Source: Brachionus plicatilis
Lineage: Eukaryota > Rotifera > Eurotatoria > Ploima > Brachionidae
Direction: 5' to 3'
Assembly: GCA_010279815.1 (NCBI GenBank)
Contig: QEOQ01000133.1
Coordinates: forward strand, 40,223-104,222
DNA: 64,000 bases
Shown one piece after another: positions 33,606-43,688 of this stretch (its first letter is position 1; every line of letters starts with the position of its first letter). The notes beneath the pieces are model-generated. The model made no database searches, was not told where the DNA came from, and saw only the letters and a list, made by a program, of their open reading frames with translations. Position numbers and translations under genes: made by a program.

Positions 33606-34339
33606 GTATACGCTAACTTTGACAAGTTCAATTAAATATACTTTAATGTGGCAAGCTGATTATGACAAGTAAAAGAATAATAGAGATTAATTTGACAAGC
33701 TTTATTATTATTTGTTTTAATTAGACATAAGAAAAAATGACAAAGTTTAATTTGACCAGTTTTGATAGGCTCAAAAATCAATCAAGTACAAAATTAATAT
33801 TGAATTAATAAAGAAATATTTTTTAAAAAGTTTAATACATTTTCTTGTTTCAAATCAATCAACCCGGTGGTCTCAAAATTTAATTGAGGAAAAAAAATTT
33901 AATTTTATGAACATTTTTTTTTAAGGTCTCGTTAAGAAAAAATGTGACTGGTCACAATATTTAATTTGATATTTGAGAAAAAATAAAAAAACATGTAAAA
34001 ATTGATTCAATGTTCATAAAATTAAATTATTTTTTTCCTCAACTAAATTTTGAGACCAACTGGTCTTTAAATTAAATGGCTTTTTTTTTTGAAAAAAAAT
34101 ACTTTTCTGAGAGACTATTCAAATTTCAAATTTTTCAAAATTGTTGATTAAATCATCCATTTTTAGAATTAGAAGAAAGAAAATTTTATTTTTTTAAATA
34201 GTCAAATTAAGCTCGTCATAATGAGACATGGCAAATCTAAATCTTGACGACATAAAACTTATCTTATTAATTATGTCAGATTAAAACTTGTCAAAATAAA
34301 ACCTATCAAAATGAGTCCGTCAAAATAAACACCATCCAA
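33606..34339. mobile_element. Inverted-repeat element with TTGACAAG words, containing a foldback
   Basis: TTTGACAAGT-type words lie on the left side (33615-33770), and the complement (ACTTGTCAAAAT and similar) on the right (34200-34325). An inner foldback pairs GGTCTCAAAATTTAATTGAG (about 33869) with its complement at about 34045; its arms are about 55 bp. TGCCATCG occurs on both sides (33598-33605 and 34340-34347) and could be an 8-bp target duplication, but the outer termini are not clean inverted repeats. Confidence 0.5.
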
Positions 34340-34631
34340 TGCCATCGCTTATGCGGTCCACCGTCTCCAGTAAATTAGTGTCTACTGACTTCCTAAGGAC
34401 AAAACCGTGTTGTTCCGGAACGATCGCTTTGTTGCTATAGAGGTGATCCATCATGACATCTCTTACCATACGCTCCATCAACTTGCAGGGGATTGACGTC
34501 AAGGAGATAGGTCTGTAGTTACCAGGGGCACTCCTGCTACCTTTCTTGAAGATGGGGCTGATCTGAGCGAGTCTAGGCGCATTATGTACTTGCGGACGTT
34601 GGCGGGCGAGAAGAAGTCGACATCCATGATA

Positions 34632-34871
34632 CCGTATTTCCTCACTTAATGTCCCCTGGAAACTAAAGGAAACACGTCTTAATATCCTATGGATTATTCT
34701 ATTAAACTCAATATTTTTTTAATTTCTAATTTCCTTGGGAAATTATCTGAAATATGGTAAAGGTATTAATGTGAAATGTTTGCAAAAAATCAAAAATTTC
34801 GCATAATTTCTCAGGGAAATTAAAAGGTGTTTCATTTAATTGCCCATAGGGCATTAAGTGAGGAAATACGG
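34632..34871. mobile_element. 240-bp MITE inserted in the CR1-like LINE
   Basis: Terminal inverted repeats of 23 bp with one mismatch: CCGTATTTCCTCACTTAATG at left and its complement at right. TA flanks both ends (34630-34631 and 34872-34873), as in Tc1/mariner insertions. Non-coding. Confidence 0.85.
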
Positions 34872-35505
34872 TATGCTGGGGACTTGCCGTGAGCTGGAGA
34901 GGCTGAGCTGGGCATGGTAAGCGAGGGATGAAGAAACTTCCAAATTGGACATTGAGAATGCTTACGATCTTGTCACCATCAGTGTGGAAGGCGCCATGAC
35001 AGCCGAGCAGGCCTTTAATGGAGTCTCTGCATTGCTTCTGGATGTTGATATAATTCTACAGAAGCTTTGGCTGAAGCTTACAGGCCCTGAAAATAAATGC
35101 TTCGAACTTACAGATTACATTTCTTTCAGCTAGTTTGACCTGCTTACAGATCGAAATGTAAGCGGTCCACAACTCGATGCAGCAAGGGGCTGATCTAATC
35201 CGGCAGTAGATTTTATACTTTATCCTTGTTAGCACCTTGATTTTGGGGTTGAACCACTTGGGATTAGGGCGCTTCCGGGCTCTGGGCACTTGGTTGGGGA
35301 TAGCCATGGATGAGGCAGCTGCATAGGACTTGATTATCCGGTCATACGCGAAATTTACATCCTTATCAATAGGGTTGGTGCTGTCGTAGACCAGGGTATT
35401 GAAGAGCTTGTAGTTGCCACGGTGTAGGATTGGGCGGGAGGACTTGACAGAAGGAGTATGAAGGCCAGTGCGGAGCTCGTAGTTCCAAGTAAGTGTTGCG
35501 TGCAA

Positions 35506-35804
35506 GCCGTCTTTCTCAGTAAAACCAAGGGGAGGTACGTGTGCTACTCAGAAGATTCTGGAAGGATCGCTCGTAACCACGAATAAGTTTTACGTGAAAT
35601 AGAATAAGTTTTTTGGAAAATTTCCAAAATCAAATTGGTGCCTTATCATCTTAAATTATTTTATCAAACAGCTATTTCTAGATAAAATTTTAGAATATAA
35701 ATTCTAGCTGTTCTCTTTTTTTGTTTTATTTTTATGAAATTACTTATTTTGAATTGAAAATAAATTTTTGAAAAAAGTTTTCAAATTTTATCCACGATTA
35801 AAAG
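35506..35804. other. LINE remnant edge and upstream region of the 11-mer repeat gene
   Basis: The first ~70 bases keep LINE-like composition; the rest is AT-rich and would hold the promoter of the next gene. No motif is clear. Confidence 0.4.
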
Positions 35805-36887
35805 ATGCAGCACTTTAGCCAAAATGGAAGTGGAACCCAAACTCTGGAATTAAAAAATCAAAATAAAGTCATAAAAGCTGCTGATCTTACTGTTAGAACA
35901 GTTACAGCGGCTGCTGATCTTACTGTTAGAACAGTTTCAACAGCTGTTAATCTTACTGCTAGAACAGTTAGATCAGCTGCTGATCTTACTGTTAGTACAG
36001 TTACAACAGCCACTGATCTTACTGTTGATACAGCTAAATTTGTTGGTAATTTAGCAATTGATGTTGTAAAAGCTCCAGTTTACGTATTCAAATTCATATG
36101 ACCAGAGAGCGAGTCTGATTCGGTAGAAAAATTAATATTCAAATGCAAAATTGATCTTAGGATTTATTTGAAATATTCAATGATACAAAAATTAGATCAA
36201 GAAAAAAAATTGATCATTTGTGCTGCAGCTGCTTCTCTACCACCAAGCGATCCGGACAATGATCCAAGCGATCCAAACGATGATCCAAGCGATCCAAACG
36301 ATGATCCAAAGAATGATTCAGAAAATATTAAAAAAATTTTAATCGCTCTTTTGGCTAGTGCTTTGTTGACATCAACTGGAGTATCAATAGTTGTTTATTT
36401 TAGTTCATCTGTTTTATTGCCAACAATTTTTATAGAATCCGGTATAAATGGAATCAAATATTGTGCGAGTACCATTCAAAAGAATGAGAAATTTGAATGG
36501 AAAGAATGGTCATATAAAATTGCTTCAGCAGCATTTGAAACTTTAGTGATAGGTGCAGCAAATAAATTTCGTCAAACAGTAGCTTTCAAAATTAAAGGAC
36601 AAGTGAGTAAAGATATTATCAATGCTTTATGCAACATCTATCATATTATTGAGCCATTTTCAAATGTGATCATTTGTATTATCAAACAAAATGACATAGA
36701 AGAAATAGCGTTTGAAGCACTCAAATCAATTGATGAAGAATATTCATCAATTATTTTTTCTGTACTGACAGTTTTTGAAACCAAAATTGTCAATAAGAAA
36801 GCTATCAATTTAGACAGTCCATTTGGTCCTTATAAAAAAATTGAAAAAGTAATGAGAAACATAAGATTTAAAATTTATCATGACTGA
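35805..36887 (+). CDS. Protein with 11-residue helical repeats and a membrane segment; in-frame TGA
   Basis: One reading frame of 361 codons broken only by a TGA at 36099-36101. Before it, residues ~25-80 are five 33-bp DNA repeats coding 11-mers of the type AADLTVRTVTA, then degenerate units (35877-36041 and on). Thr/Val/Ala-rich 11-mers form the amphipathic helices seen in perilipin-type lipid-droplet coats and resemble LEA-type repeats; lipid binding here is inference. After the TGA, the frame has an acidic PSDPNDDPSDPNDDP segment, a hydrophobic helix (KKILIALLASALLTSTGVSI...), and a helical C-terminal domain. Frame continuity for 262 codons beyond the TGA argues for a single gene. Options are a nonsense allele, programmed readthrough (UGA followed by C is a leaky context), a sequencing error, or two genes with the second starting near 36168. 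No family recognised. Confidence 0.6.
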
Positions 36888-37088
36888 TCAACATCGATCA
36901 ACATCATAAAATATAAATTAATTTTAGAAATAAAAACATTCATTTTTAAATTTAGCAAAATTTCATAAAATAAAGAATTTATTTTTTAAACCAAAATTAT
37001 TGATAAAATGGTTTTGAATTTAATTACAAATTTAAAAAAATGTGCGTTTGAAGATATAAACTATGCTCAGTTAAAAATAAGTTTAAGG

Positions 37089-38131
37089 TAGGGTTGTGAA
37101 TCGCCTAAGCGTTAATCGATTAAATCGGTCAAATTTACATTCGATTAAATTTTAACTTTATCGAAAATGTTTTATTTTTATCGATCAAAAAATCATTGTT
37201 AGAATTTTAATTCCTTAATTTGATAAATTTTACAAATATCGAATAGCTATCGAACAAATTTTGGACAAAAGAATCCCTTTGTTTTCGAATAGTTAGTCGA
37301 ATAGTTAAATCGATAAAATTGTTCGATGTTATAAATCGATTAACAAAAAAATCTAATTCAAAAGTTTAAAAAAAATGTATTCGATATTTTAAAAAGATAA
37401 GTAATTTACGAAACTAAAGAAAACTTGAAAAATTAATTTAAAAAACCATTAAATAAGTTACGAAATTAAATTATAAATTTGTTTAAAAATATTAAAAATT
37501 ATTTTTTATTTTCTAAAACGATTGAATCAAGCTTTATAAAAGTAAATTTTTCCAGATTTTTCGCACTCAGTCTGTTTATTTCTTCATTTTGAATAACTAT
37601 CTATCTTGTGCATTTTGCTATTTAAGTAGTTTTATCATACTCAAAAAATTTCAAACCCAAATATTTTATCACGTTTTCTTTTCCATGAATTATTTTCAAG
37701 TGCCATTTTAATTTGATAAAAATGAAATTTTTTTAAATTTGTTGCTTTTTTTTTAAATTAAATTCTAGCTAAATAAGTTTTAAAAATCAAGTCTTTATTA
37801 TTGAAATATTATTGAAACAAATTTAACATTACTTTCCTTTTTAATATTCTCATATCATTGAAGAAATAATTTTTTTCAAAAAAAATGTTTCGAACATGAA
37901 GTTTGTTTGATTAAAATAGACTAATATATTCGATATCAATATTCGATCAGTTAATTCGAATAAATAAAATAAAAATGAACTTGATCGACTAAAGAAGAAA
38001 TCGATCTATAAAATTATATCGAATTTTTTCGATCTAATTTTATCGTTACAAAAATTTATCGTTTAGTTTAAACAGTTCGATAATGATTTTTTTTAATCGA
38101 TTAGCGAAGTTAATTTCGATAATCAACACTA
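37089..38131. mobile_element. Non-autonomous hAT element with 8-bp target duplication
   Basis: Ends TAGGGTTGTGAATCG (left) and, inverted, TAGTGTTGATTATCG (right). A perfect 8-bp duplication GTTTAAGG flanks it (37081-37088 and 38132-38139). The interior is dense in ATCGATTAA-type words, as in hAT subterminal regions that bind transposase. No transposase frame survives in its 1,043 bp. Confidence 0.85.
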
Positions 38132-38150
38132 GTTTAAGGTAATTATTTAA

Positions 38151-38700
38151 CACTAGAAGGACCAGATTTTAAATACTACTAAAAGGACATTTTAAAATGC
38201 TTTTTTTTCATGAACTACTGAACTTTTTTATGTTCAGATAGTCAAATTAGAAAGGAGAAAAAATTGATTGTTTTTTGATTTTAAATTTATTACATTATGA
38301 TCAAATAATCAAAATATGATAATCAGATAAAAAAAAAGAAGAGATAAAATAAATTTTCTTTTTTTTTTAAATTTTTTTCACATTTTAGACAAATAAAAGT
38401 CTTTTCTGATGTTCAAGTAAAATTTTCAAAAAGCAAAGAATCTTTATGCTTAATTTTTTTAGAGACAAGTAAACTTGAAAAAAAAAATTTTCTTATATTT
38501 TTGGCTTAAAGCGGCCATTTTGACCGCTCCTGTCTTTTTAGGTATACACACTTTAATTTTTTTAATCGAGCAATTTTATGAAGCAAGAGTATGCTCATTT
38601 TAAAGCTTGTAAAAAATTAAGCCTGCCCCAGAAAAAAAAGTTTTAGTGAAGAAAAAATTCAAAAATCTAACTAAAAACGGTCATTTTGACCACTCGGTTA
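38151..38700. mobile_element. Possible piggyBac-like MITE
   Basis: TTAA occurs at both edges (38147-38150 and 38701-38704). The left end CACTAGAAGGACCA is piggyBac-like. The right end, inverted, is TAACCGAGTGGTCAAAATGA, only loosely similar. Inside, TTTTGACCGCTC and related words repeat. Weak call. Confidence 0.3.
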
Positions 38701-38704
38701 TTAA

Positions 38705-40388
38705 ACCTTAGCTATTATTTATTTCAAATCGACCATCATATGTTAAATAATTCAAGCTTTTCCTTTTTATTTGACAATTTAAATTTTTCATTAATGATAA
38801 CAACATAACTTAATTTTTTTTTACTTTTATATTATTCTTTTAATATTATTGCAAATATGAGACTGAAGAATTTTTTTAAAAATAATAATTTAAACAAGCA
38901 TTATCTAAAAATTCAATAAAAAGCTTAAAACCGCAACTTTAGTTAATTCAACAAAAAAATCATGAGACTTTGTAGCAATTCTTGCAAATTTCTCAAAATA
39001 AAATAATAAAAATCTTAGGCAAATTCTAGTGCATGATAAAATCAGAATTTCGAATAAAAATTTTAAAATTTCTATTTAAAAAAAAGTATTTTATCAATAA
39101 ATTACTTGGCTTAATTAAACATAATTTATTTAATCTTTTAATAGAAAAAAAATTATAATTGTTTTTATAAATATTAACCAATATTTTGAAATTTTGTAAT
39201 TAAAATTTAATTTTGGTTTTGCTCCAATTTTTTTTAAAAGATATTAAAAAATCATTTAAAGCGTTTATTTGAGCCACAATTTGAAAAACTGATGATAATT
39301 TAAAATTTGTCTTTAAAGTTTTCAAAAAAAGATTTTGGTAGAATCAGTTAAAAATCAATTAGAAAAACCAATATTTAATTTTTTTATATGTGATATTTAA
39401 CATCATTTAATTTTCAATTAAAAATAAATATAAAAAAGCCTATTTCATCATTTTTATTTAGATTTTAATTAATTAATTTTTGAATTAATTATAACATAGA
39501 CATCACCATAGACAAATGACTTTTGTTGCCTACTTATTTTTAACACCTTAAAATTAATAAGTTGCCTGAATTTTTACAGGTTATGAAAACTTTAAAATTT
39601 GAAGTTTCATTTGCCTGCTCAACGAGCTCTAGACGGCAATTTGAAGTTCATAATCATGATCAAATGACTAAAACTTGATAATAAATTTAATAAAAATGAT
39701 CTAATTAGGTTTTTAAATTTTTTTTTACATAAACATAAGATGTTTTCTAATTTAATTTAAAAAAAAAAACTTGTCAGCTTTTTTTTAGATATTTTTCAAA
39801 TCAAACATAAGATATTTATTATTTTAATTTAAAAAATTTTTTTTTTCCTAATTGATCTTTAATTGATTCTTCTAAAATTTTTATTTTAAAAATGAGTGAT
39901 TGACAATAAGCGTGTTTAAAAAGCAAAAAAAATTTTTGTGTCTTTTTTGCGAATTTAATACAGATAAAAAATGACAAATTGATCAAAATATTTATTTCAG
40001 ATCAAAATTTTAAGAATTAAATTAAAAAAAAGTGGAGTGTCTTGTTATTTACATTGAAATTTTTATCATGTTAATCATGCTGCTCTAAAAAAATTAATAC
40101 AAGGCGAAACTAAATTGATCTTTTGAATTGATTAACTTGTAAATTTAGGACTTAGATCAATTTTTGTTCAACATATTGAAATCTTAATAACAGTTAGGTT
40201 AAAAAAATAAAAAATAAAACTAGCAACGAAGCTCTCAGCTAAAAAATTTTGAGAAATTTTAAATGCATAAAATAAATCGCAAAGTAAAAAGTCAAGTAAT
40301 TCATGCATTTTCAATTAATTTTATTATTTGCTTTAAATTTTGAAATAAAAAAATTGTCAAACTTCAAAAGAAAAAATTTAAATAAAAT
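38705..40388. other. AT-rich region with repeat family A pieces
   Basis: Holds a partial inverted piece of family A (about 39310-39375: ATTTGTCTTTAAAGTTTTCA) and the copy at 39633-39890. No gene seen. Confidence 0.5.
39633..39890 (+). repeat. Dispersed repeat family A, copy 2
   Basis: GGCAATTTGAAGTTCATAAT at the start and TTGATCTTTAATTGATTCTT at the end, as in copies 1 and 3. A ~50-bp internal segment around ACATAAGATGTTT appears duplicated within this copy. Confidence 0.7.
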
Positions 40389-41444
40389 ATGGCTGCTGAA
40401 CAATTTATTTGCTTTCTAAAAGAAGAAATTGAATCAAAAAAATGGGACACTGTTGTTGATTTTGCCAAGTTTAAACAAGATAAACTTGTTACAGCTACAC
40501 CACAAAAAGTGAAAATTTCACCGTTAGATTCACTGAATATGATCGGTTTTCAAATGCGCAATGCTATCATCTCCAATTTAAGTCTGAACAGCTTTTTCTT
40601 ACTAAAATGCTCTAAAATTAAATGCAGCTTACTAAAAAACTTGTACGATCTTTTACTCAATACCAGGGATGCTGTCAATAAGGACCAACTTGCCCAATTA
40701 ATTTTTCTGCTACATTTGAGCAAGTCCAAAATAGAAGAAGCATCTGAATGGCACTATTTTTTTGTTAAATTTATTTCATTAAGTCATGAAAATCAAATTG
40801 ATTTTTCATTTAAAGAGTCAATTGAAAAACTTTTTGATCAACTCAAATCAAATATTCACGTTCAACAACGCTTGAAAAGAGCGGTTCAAAATATCACTGG
40901 TGAAGTGAACTTAGCATTTGATATGAATAAATTTTTAAGTAACGAGCTAAAATTGAACTTTGTTTCATGTGAAATACCTGGATTGAAAGGCTATGCCGGT
41001 TTCAATTCAATTTTTGTAAATATTGTCGAATTGTTTTCCAAATATGAATTCATTAATGAAAGCAATCATTCTGCATTTGATATTTTGAAGTTAGAATTTA
41101 CTCGTTTATTCGTACATGAAGTATGTCATGTGATTATTAGACAAGTTTTAAGAGATATCAATGTTTCAACTCCAAAACTTGAGAGATCAAAAAAATTAAA
41201 CATATTCGAAGCGGGAATTTATTCAGAAGAGACATTTTTTTGCAAAAGAATCGATTGGATAGCCTCTTTCAGTTCAAATGAGTTTAATAGAAAATATTGT
41301 TTAGATTTTTTTTTTAACCTTATGAAGGACGAAAACTTAACTTTTGATTTTTTTAAGTCTGGTTGCATCGAAAATAAGAGAGCAAGTTTATTGATGGCAG
41401 TTGATTATGAGAAACCAAGAGATCATTATTTTGAATTTTTTTAA
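40389..41444 (+). CDS. Orphan protein with HExxH zinc-protease-like motif
   Basis: A 351-codon intact frame. Residues 239-252 read TRLFVHEVCHVIIR, so His243-Glu244-x-x-His247 forms an HExxH motif within a predicted helix, as in zincin metallopeptidases, where the two His bind zinc and the Glu activates water. Glu274 in IFEAGIYSEE is a candidate third ligand in a gluzincin-type arrangement. The rest is mostly helical and Lys/Phe-rich, with no signal peptide or membrane helix, so a cytosolic protein is likely. I do not recognise the family; peptidase activity is inference from one motif. It starts at the first ATG after an A-rich leader. Its 3' end is 65 bp from the nested transposon block at 41510. 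Confidence 0.65.
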   Translation: MAAEQFICFLKEEIESKKWDTVVDFAKFKQDKLVTATPQKVKISPLDSLNMIGFQMRNAIISNLSLNSFFLLKCSKIKCSLLKNLYDLLLNTRDAVNKDQLAQLIFLLHLSKSKIEEASEWHYFFVKFISLSHENQIDFSFKESIEKLFDQLKSNIHVQQRLKRAVQNITGEVNLAFDMNKFLSNELKLNFVSCEIPGLKGYAGFNSIFVNIVELFSKYEFINESNHSAFDILKLEFTRLFVHEVCHVIIRQVLRDINVSTPKLERSKKLNIFEAGIYSEETFFCKRIDWIASFSSNEFNRKYCLDFFFNLMKDENLTFDFFKSGCIENKRASLLMAVDYEKPRDHYFEFF

Positions 41445-41514
41445 AGAAAAAAATAGATATACCAAAAAAACTTAACATTTTCTTTATTATTTTAAGCTTA
41501 TTTACAAAAGGAAT

Positions 41515-41888
41515 AATATTAAACCGTCAAATAAAAAAAGAATTGTCAAATAAATTTTAAGTCTATTAAAAAATTAATTGTCTAATAGATAATTAATTGT
41601 CAAATATTATATTAATTGTCAAATATTATATTAATTGTCATATAAATGACTAAAAAAGTCATATCAATAATTAAATGTCAAATAAAAAATAAATTACCAA
41701 ATAATACATGAATCGTCATATATTTAAATTAATGTGTCAAGTACAAAAATAAAGATGTCATATATTAATGACATTACTCAGTCAAATATTAAACGTTAAT
41801 GTTAAAATAAACGATCACAATTCAGACAAAATGTATCGAAATGAAACGAAATGGTATGGCGAACAGTTCAGATATCAATCTAATCCAA
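41515..41888 (+). repeat. 374-bp direct repeat, left copy (long target duplication)
   Basis: Identical base for base to 50323-50696. It lies immediately before the 5' end of the LINE. It is part of the host TIR element, so it is target sequence and not a LINE terminal repeat. Confidence 0.9.
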
Positions 41889-42344
41889 TATTTTTTTATT
41901 TATTTATTTATTGGATTGGCTTATTTCATCCAAGTCTTTATAGAAGTAGATGTACTTCTTTATAGACAGCATTTTAGTAAAAAATAAAATCAAGATAATA
42001 AAATTAAGTTTAAAAAATTTGAAATGAGGTAGGTTTAATCAAAAAAACTAAAGAAAAAATAGGACAAAAAATGACGACAATTAGGACTGCAACTCATTAA
42101 GTAGCTTCCTGACCAAAAGTCTTAATTTATCTTAAGATGTTAGGGTAATCCAATATGAGATTAATAAATTCAAAAATTTTATTAAAGAATAAAATAATAA
42201 ATTGTACCAAAATAAAAAAAAACAGCATTTTTTTGATTCAAGAATAATTAGGAAAAACATAAATTATAATAAAATTTGAAATTTGTCTAATTTATCGTAT
42301 AAACTTCCGACAACGTAAACGTAAACTTTCCAGTGTCCTAAAGT

Positions 42345-43688
42345 ATGGACCCACCGGAGTTTTCACAAAATTATCTTACTACCTTGTCTCAGTTCTTCAG
42401 ATCAAATTTTGACTACAATTTGCTGATATCAGCTTCTGAAGAAATTGTTCAGCTAAAGAAAGATGAATTTATTGATCGTATCCAAGACATGGTTGGTGAT
42501 GAAAACAAGAATAAAAATAAGGAGGATAAATTGAACCTTATTAGGCTAAAATTAGCTAAACATGTAATCGAGACTTTTTCTCTATCAAATGATACCCAAA
42601 TCAGGAACAGAACCGCTGCTAGATATATGGCTAATGATATTTGGAACCTTATTGACACATGCGTTGAATCACGACTAACTACTGATTGCTCAGCTGTCTT
42701 CTTAAGCAAAAATCTCAATTCTTCATTTAATGATTCGACCAGTCAAGCCGTCAATATATCCGAAAAGAGTCAAAACAATGATCTAAGTAAAATAGTTGAA
42801 GAATTGGTTAGTGAAATTAGAGAATTAAAAAAATCAAATGAAAAAATTTACAAATGTGTTCAAGATCTTAAAACGGAAAACTCAATGTTAAAAAAATTGA
42901 TAAACGATCAATTTAGATTAAAAAATTTTAATTTGTATAATAGAGAATTGATTAATGATCAAGAGGACTCTGATGCTGTCTTTGAATCTGATTACTCACA
43001 AAGTGGAACAAAAAAAAGGAAAACAAGTCATGCAACCAAAATTGATTCTAACCGAAAGGAGGAAGTCGTAGCTCTTAATCACTGTGAGCCGACTACAAAT
43101 GTATCATGGAAAAATGTAGTCGGAAAAAATTCAAAACCTACTTCATCCACTAGAAAAGTAAATCCTAGCCACGAGAAAAATATTGGTCAGTCGAGTAAAA
43201 AGAATAACAAATACATTGTTGGTTCTCAATCTGAAACCGATAAGGTTAAAAGTGCAAAAAAAATATTTCATTTTTACACTGGATTCTGGCATATTGATAA
43301 TAGTTTAGAAGATGTTTCTGCATACAAAAAATCATTCACTAATCTTGAAAAGATTGGGCAATTAAATACTGCTAATAAATATTATAAATCATTTCACATT
43401 AAAGTAATGAGTACAGAAAGTGATAAAATTTTGGATCCCAAAAATTGGCCAACTGGCATCCGTGTAAAACGATTCTTTCTATCCAAACTCAATTCACAAA
43501 AAAATGGATCAATGAATAATGAAAATCCAGTAAATTCAGACAAATATAAGAAACAAAAAGAAAATGTTGAAAACATAACCACGAAAATGGACAAGCAGAT
43601 TGAAGACACTAACACTCAGAGAAATGAAGATATAGAAAATCTCCCGGACATTGATCATGTTATTATAAACACAGATATGGAACAATGA
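42345..43688 (+). CDS. LINE ORF1 protein
   Basis: An intact 447-codon frame. Residues ~140-190 form a Leu/Ile heptad coiled coil (SKIVEELVSEIRELKKSNEK), as used for ORF1p multimers that coat LINE RNA. A basic, Ser/Lys-rich linker follows, then a C-terminal block with FYTGFW and NWPTGIRVKRFF, like the nucleic-acid-binding C-termini of other APE-type LINE ORF1s. No CCHC knuckle is seen. The stop overlaps the ORF2 start in ATGA at 43685-43688, so ORF2 is probably translated by termination and re-initiation. Intact here, although ORF2 is broken. Confidence 0.8.
   Translation: MDPPEFSQNYLTTLSQFFRSNFDYNLLISASEEIVQLKKDEFIDRIQDMVGDENKNKNKEDKLNLIRLKLAKHVIETFSLSNDTQIRNRTAARYMANDIWNLIDTCVESRLTTDCSAVFLSKNLNSSFNDSTSQAVNISEKSQNNDLSKIVEELVSEIRELKKSNEKIYKCVQDLKTENSMLKKLINDQFRLKNFNLYNRELINDQEDSDAVFESDYSQSGTKKRKTSHATKIDSNRKEEVVALNHCEPTTNVSWKNVVGKNSKPTSSTRKVNPSHEKNIGQSSKKNNKYIVGSQSETDKVKSAKKIFHFYTGFWHIDNSLEDVSAYKKSFTNLEKIGQLNTANKYYKSFHIKVMSTESDKILDPKNWPTGIRVKRFFLSKLNSQKNGSMNNENPVNSDKYKKQKENVENITTKMDKQIEDTNTQRNEDIENLPDIDHVIINTDMEQ

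Larger units (their letters stand above)
33053..35505 (-). pseudogene. CR1-like LINE ORF2, internally deleted and interrupted
   Basis: In minus-strand order: the linker after the endonuclease (35505-35056: KWFNPKIKVLTRIKYKIY); an N-terminal RT piece (AQISPIFKKGS, then NYRPISLTSIPCKLMERMV, 34580-34460, running to QHGF); and the C-terminal tail (33603-33091: MFEQVQRRATKLVP, RGDLIQMFKLTKG). The RT core with its catalytic Asp pair is missing between about 34330 and 33603. Codons are also lost before AQISPIF. The 3' end near 33053-33097 carries a 19-bp word (AATCTTAACTCTCATTTTG) twice. A TA-flanked MITE (34632-34871) and an inverted-repeat block (33606-34339) sit within it. Its base composition is richer in G+C than the flanks. 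Confidence 0.8.

Noticed and set aside
36099..36101. TGA as a selenocysteine codon
   Set aside because: No redox motif or selenoprotein family match surrounds it, and no SECIS-like hairpin was recognised downstream; readthrough, error or nonsense are simpler.
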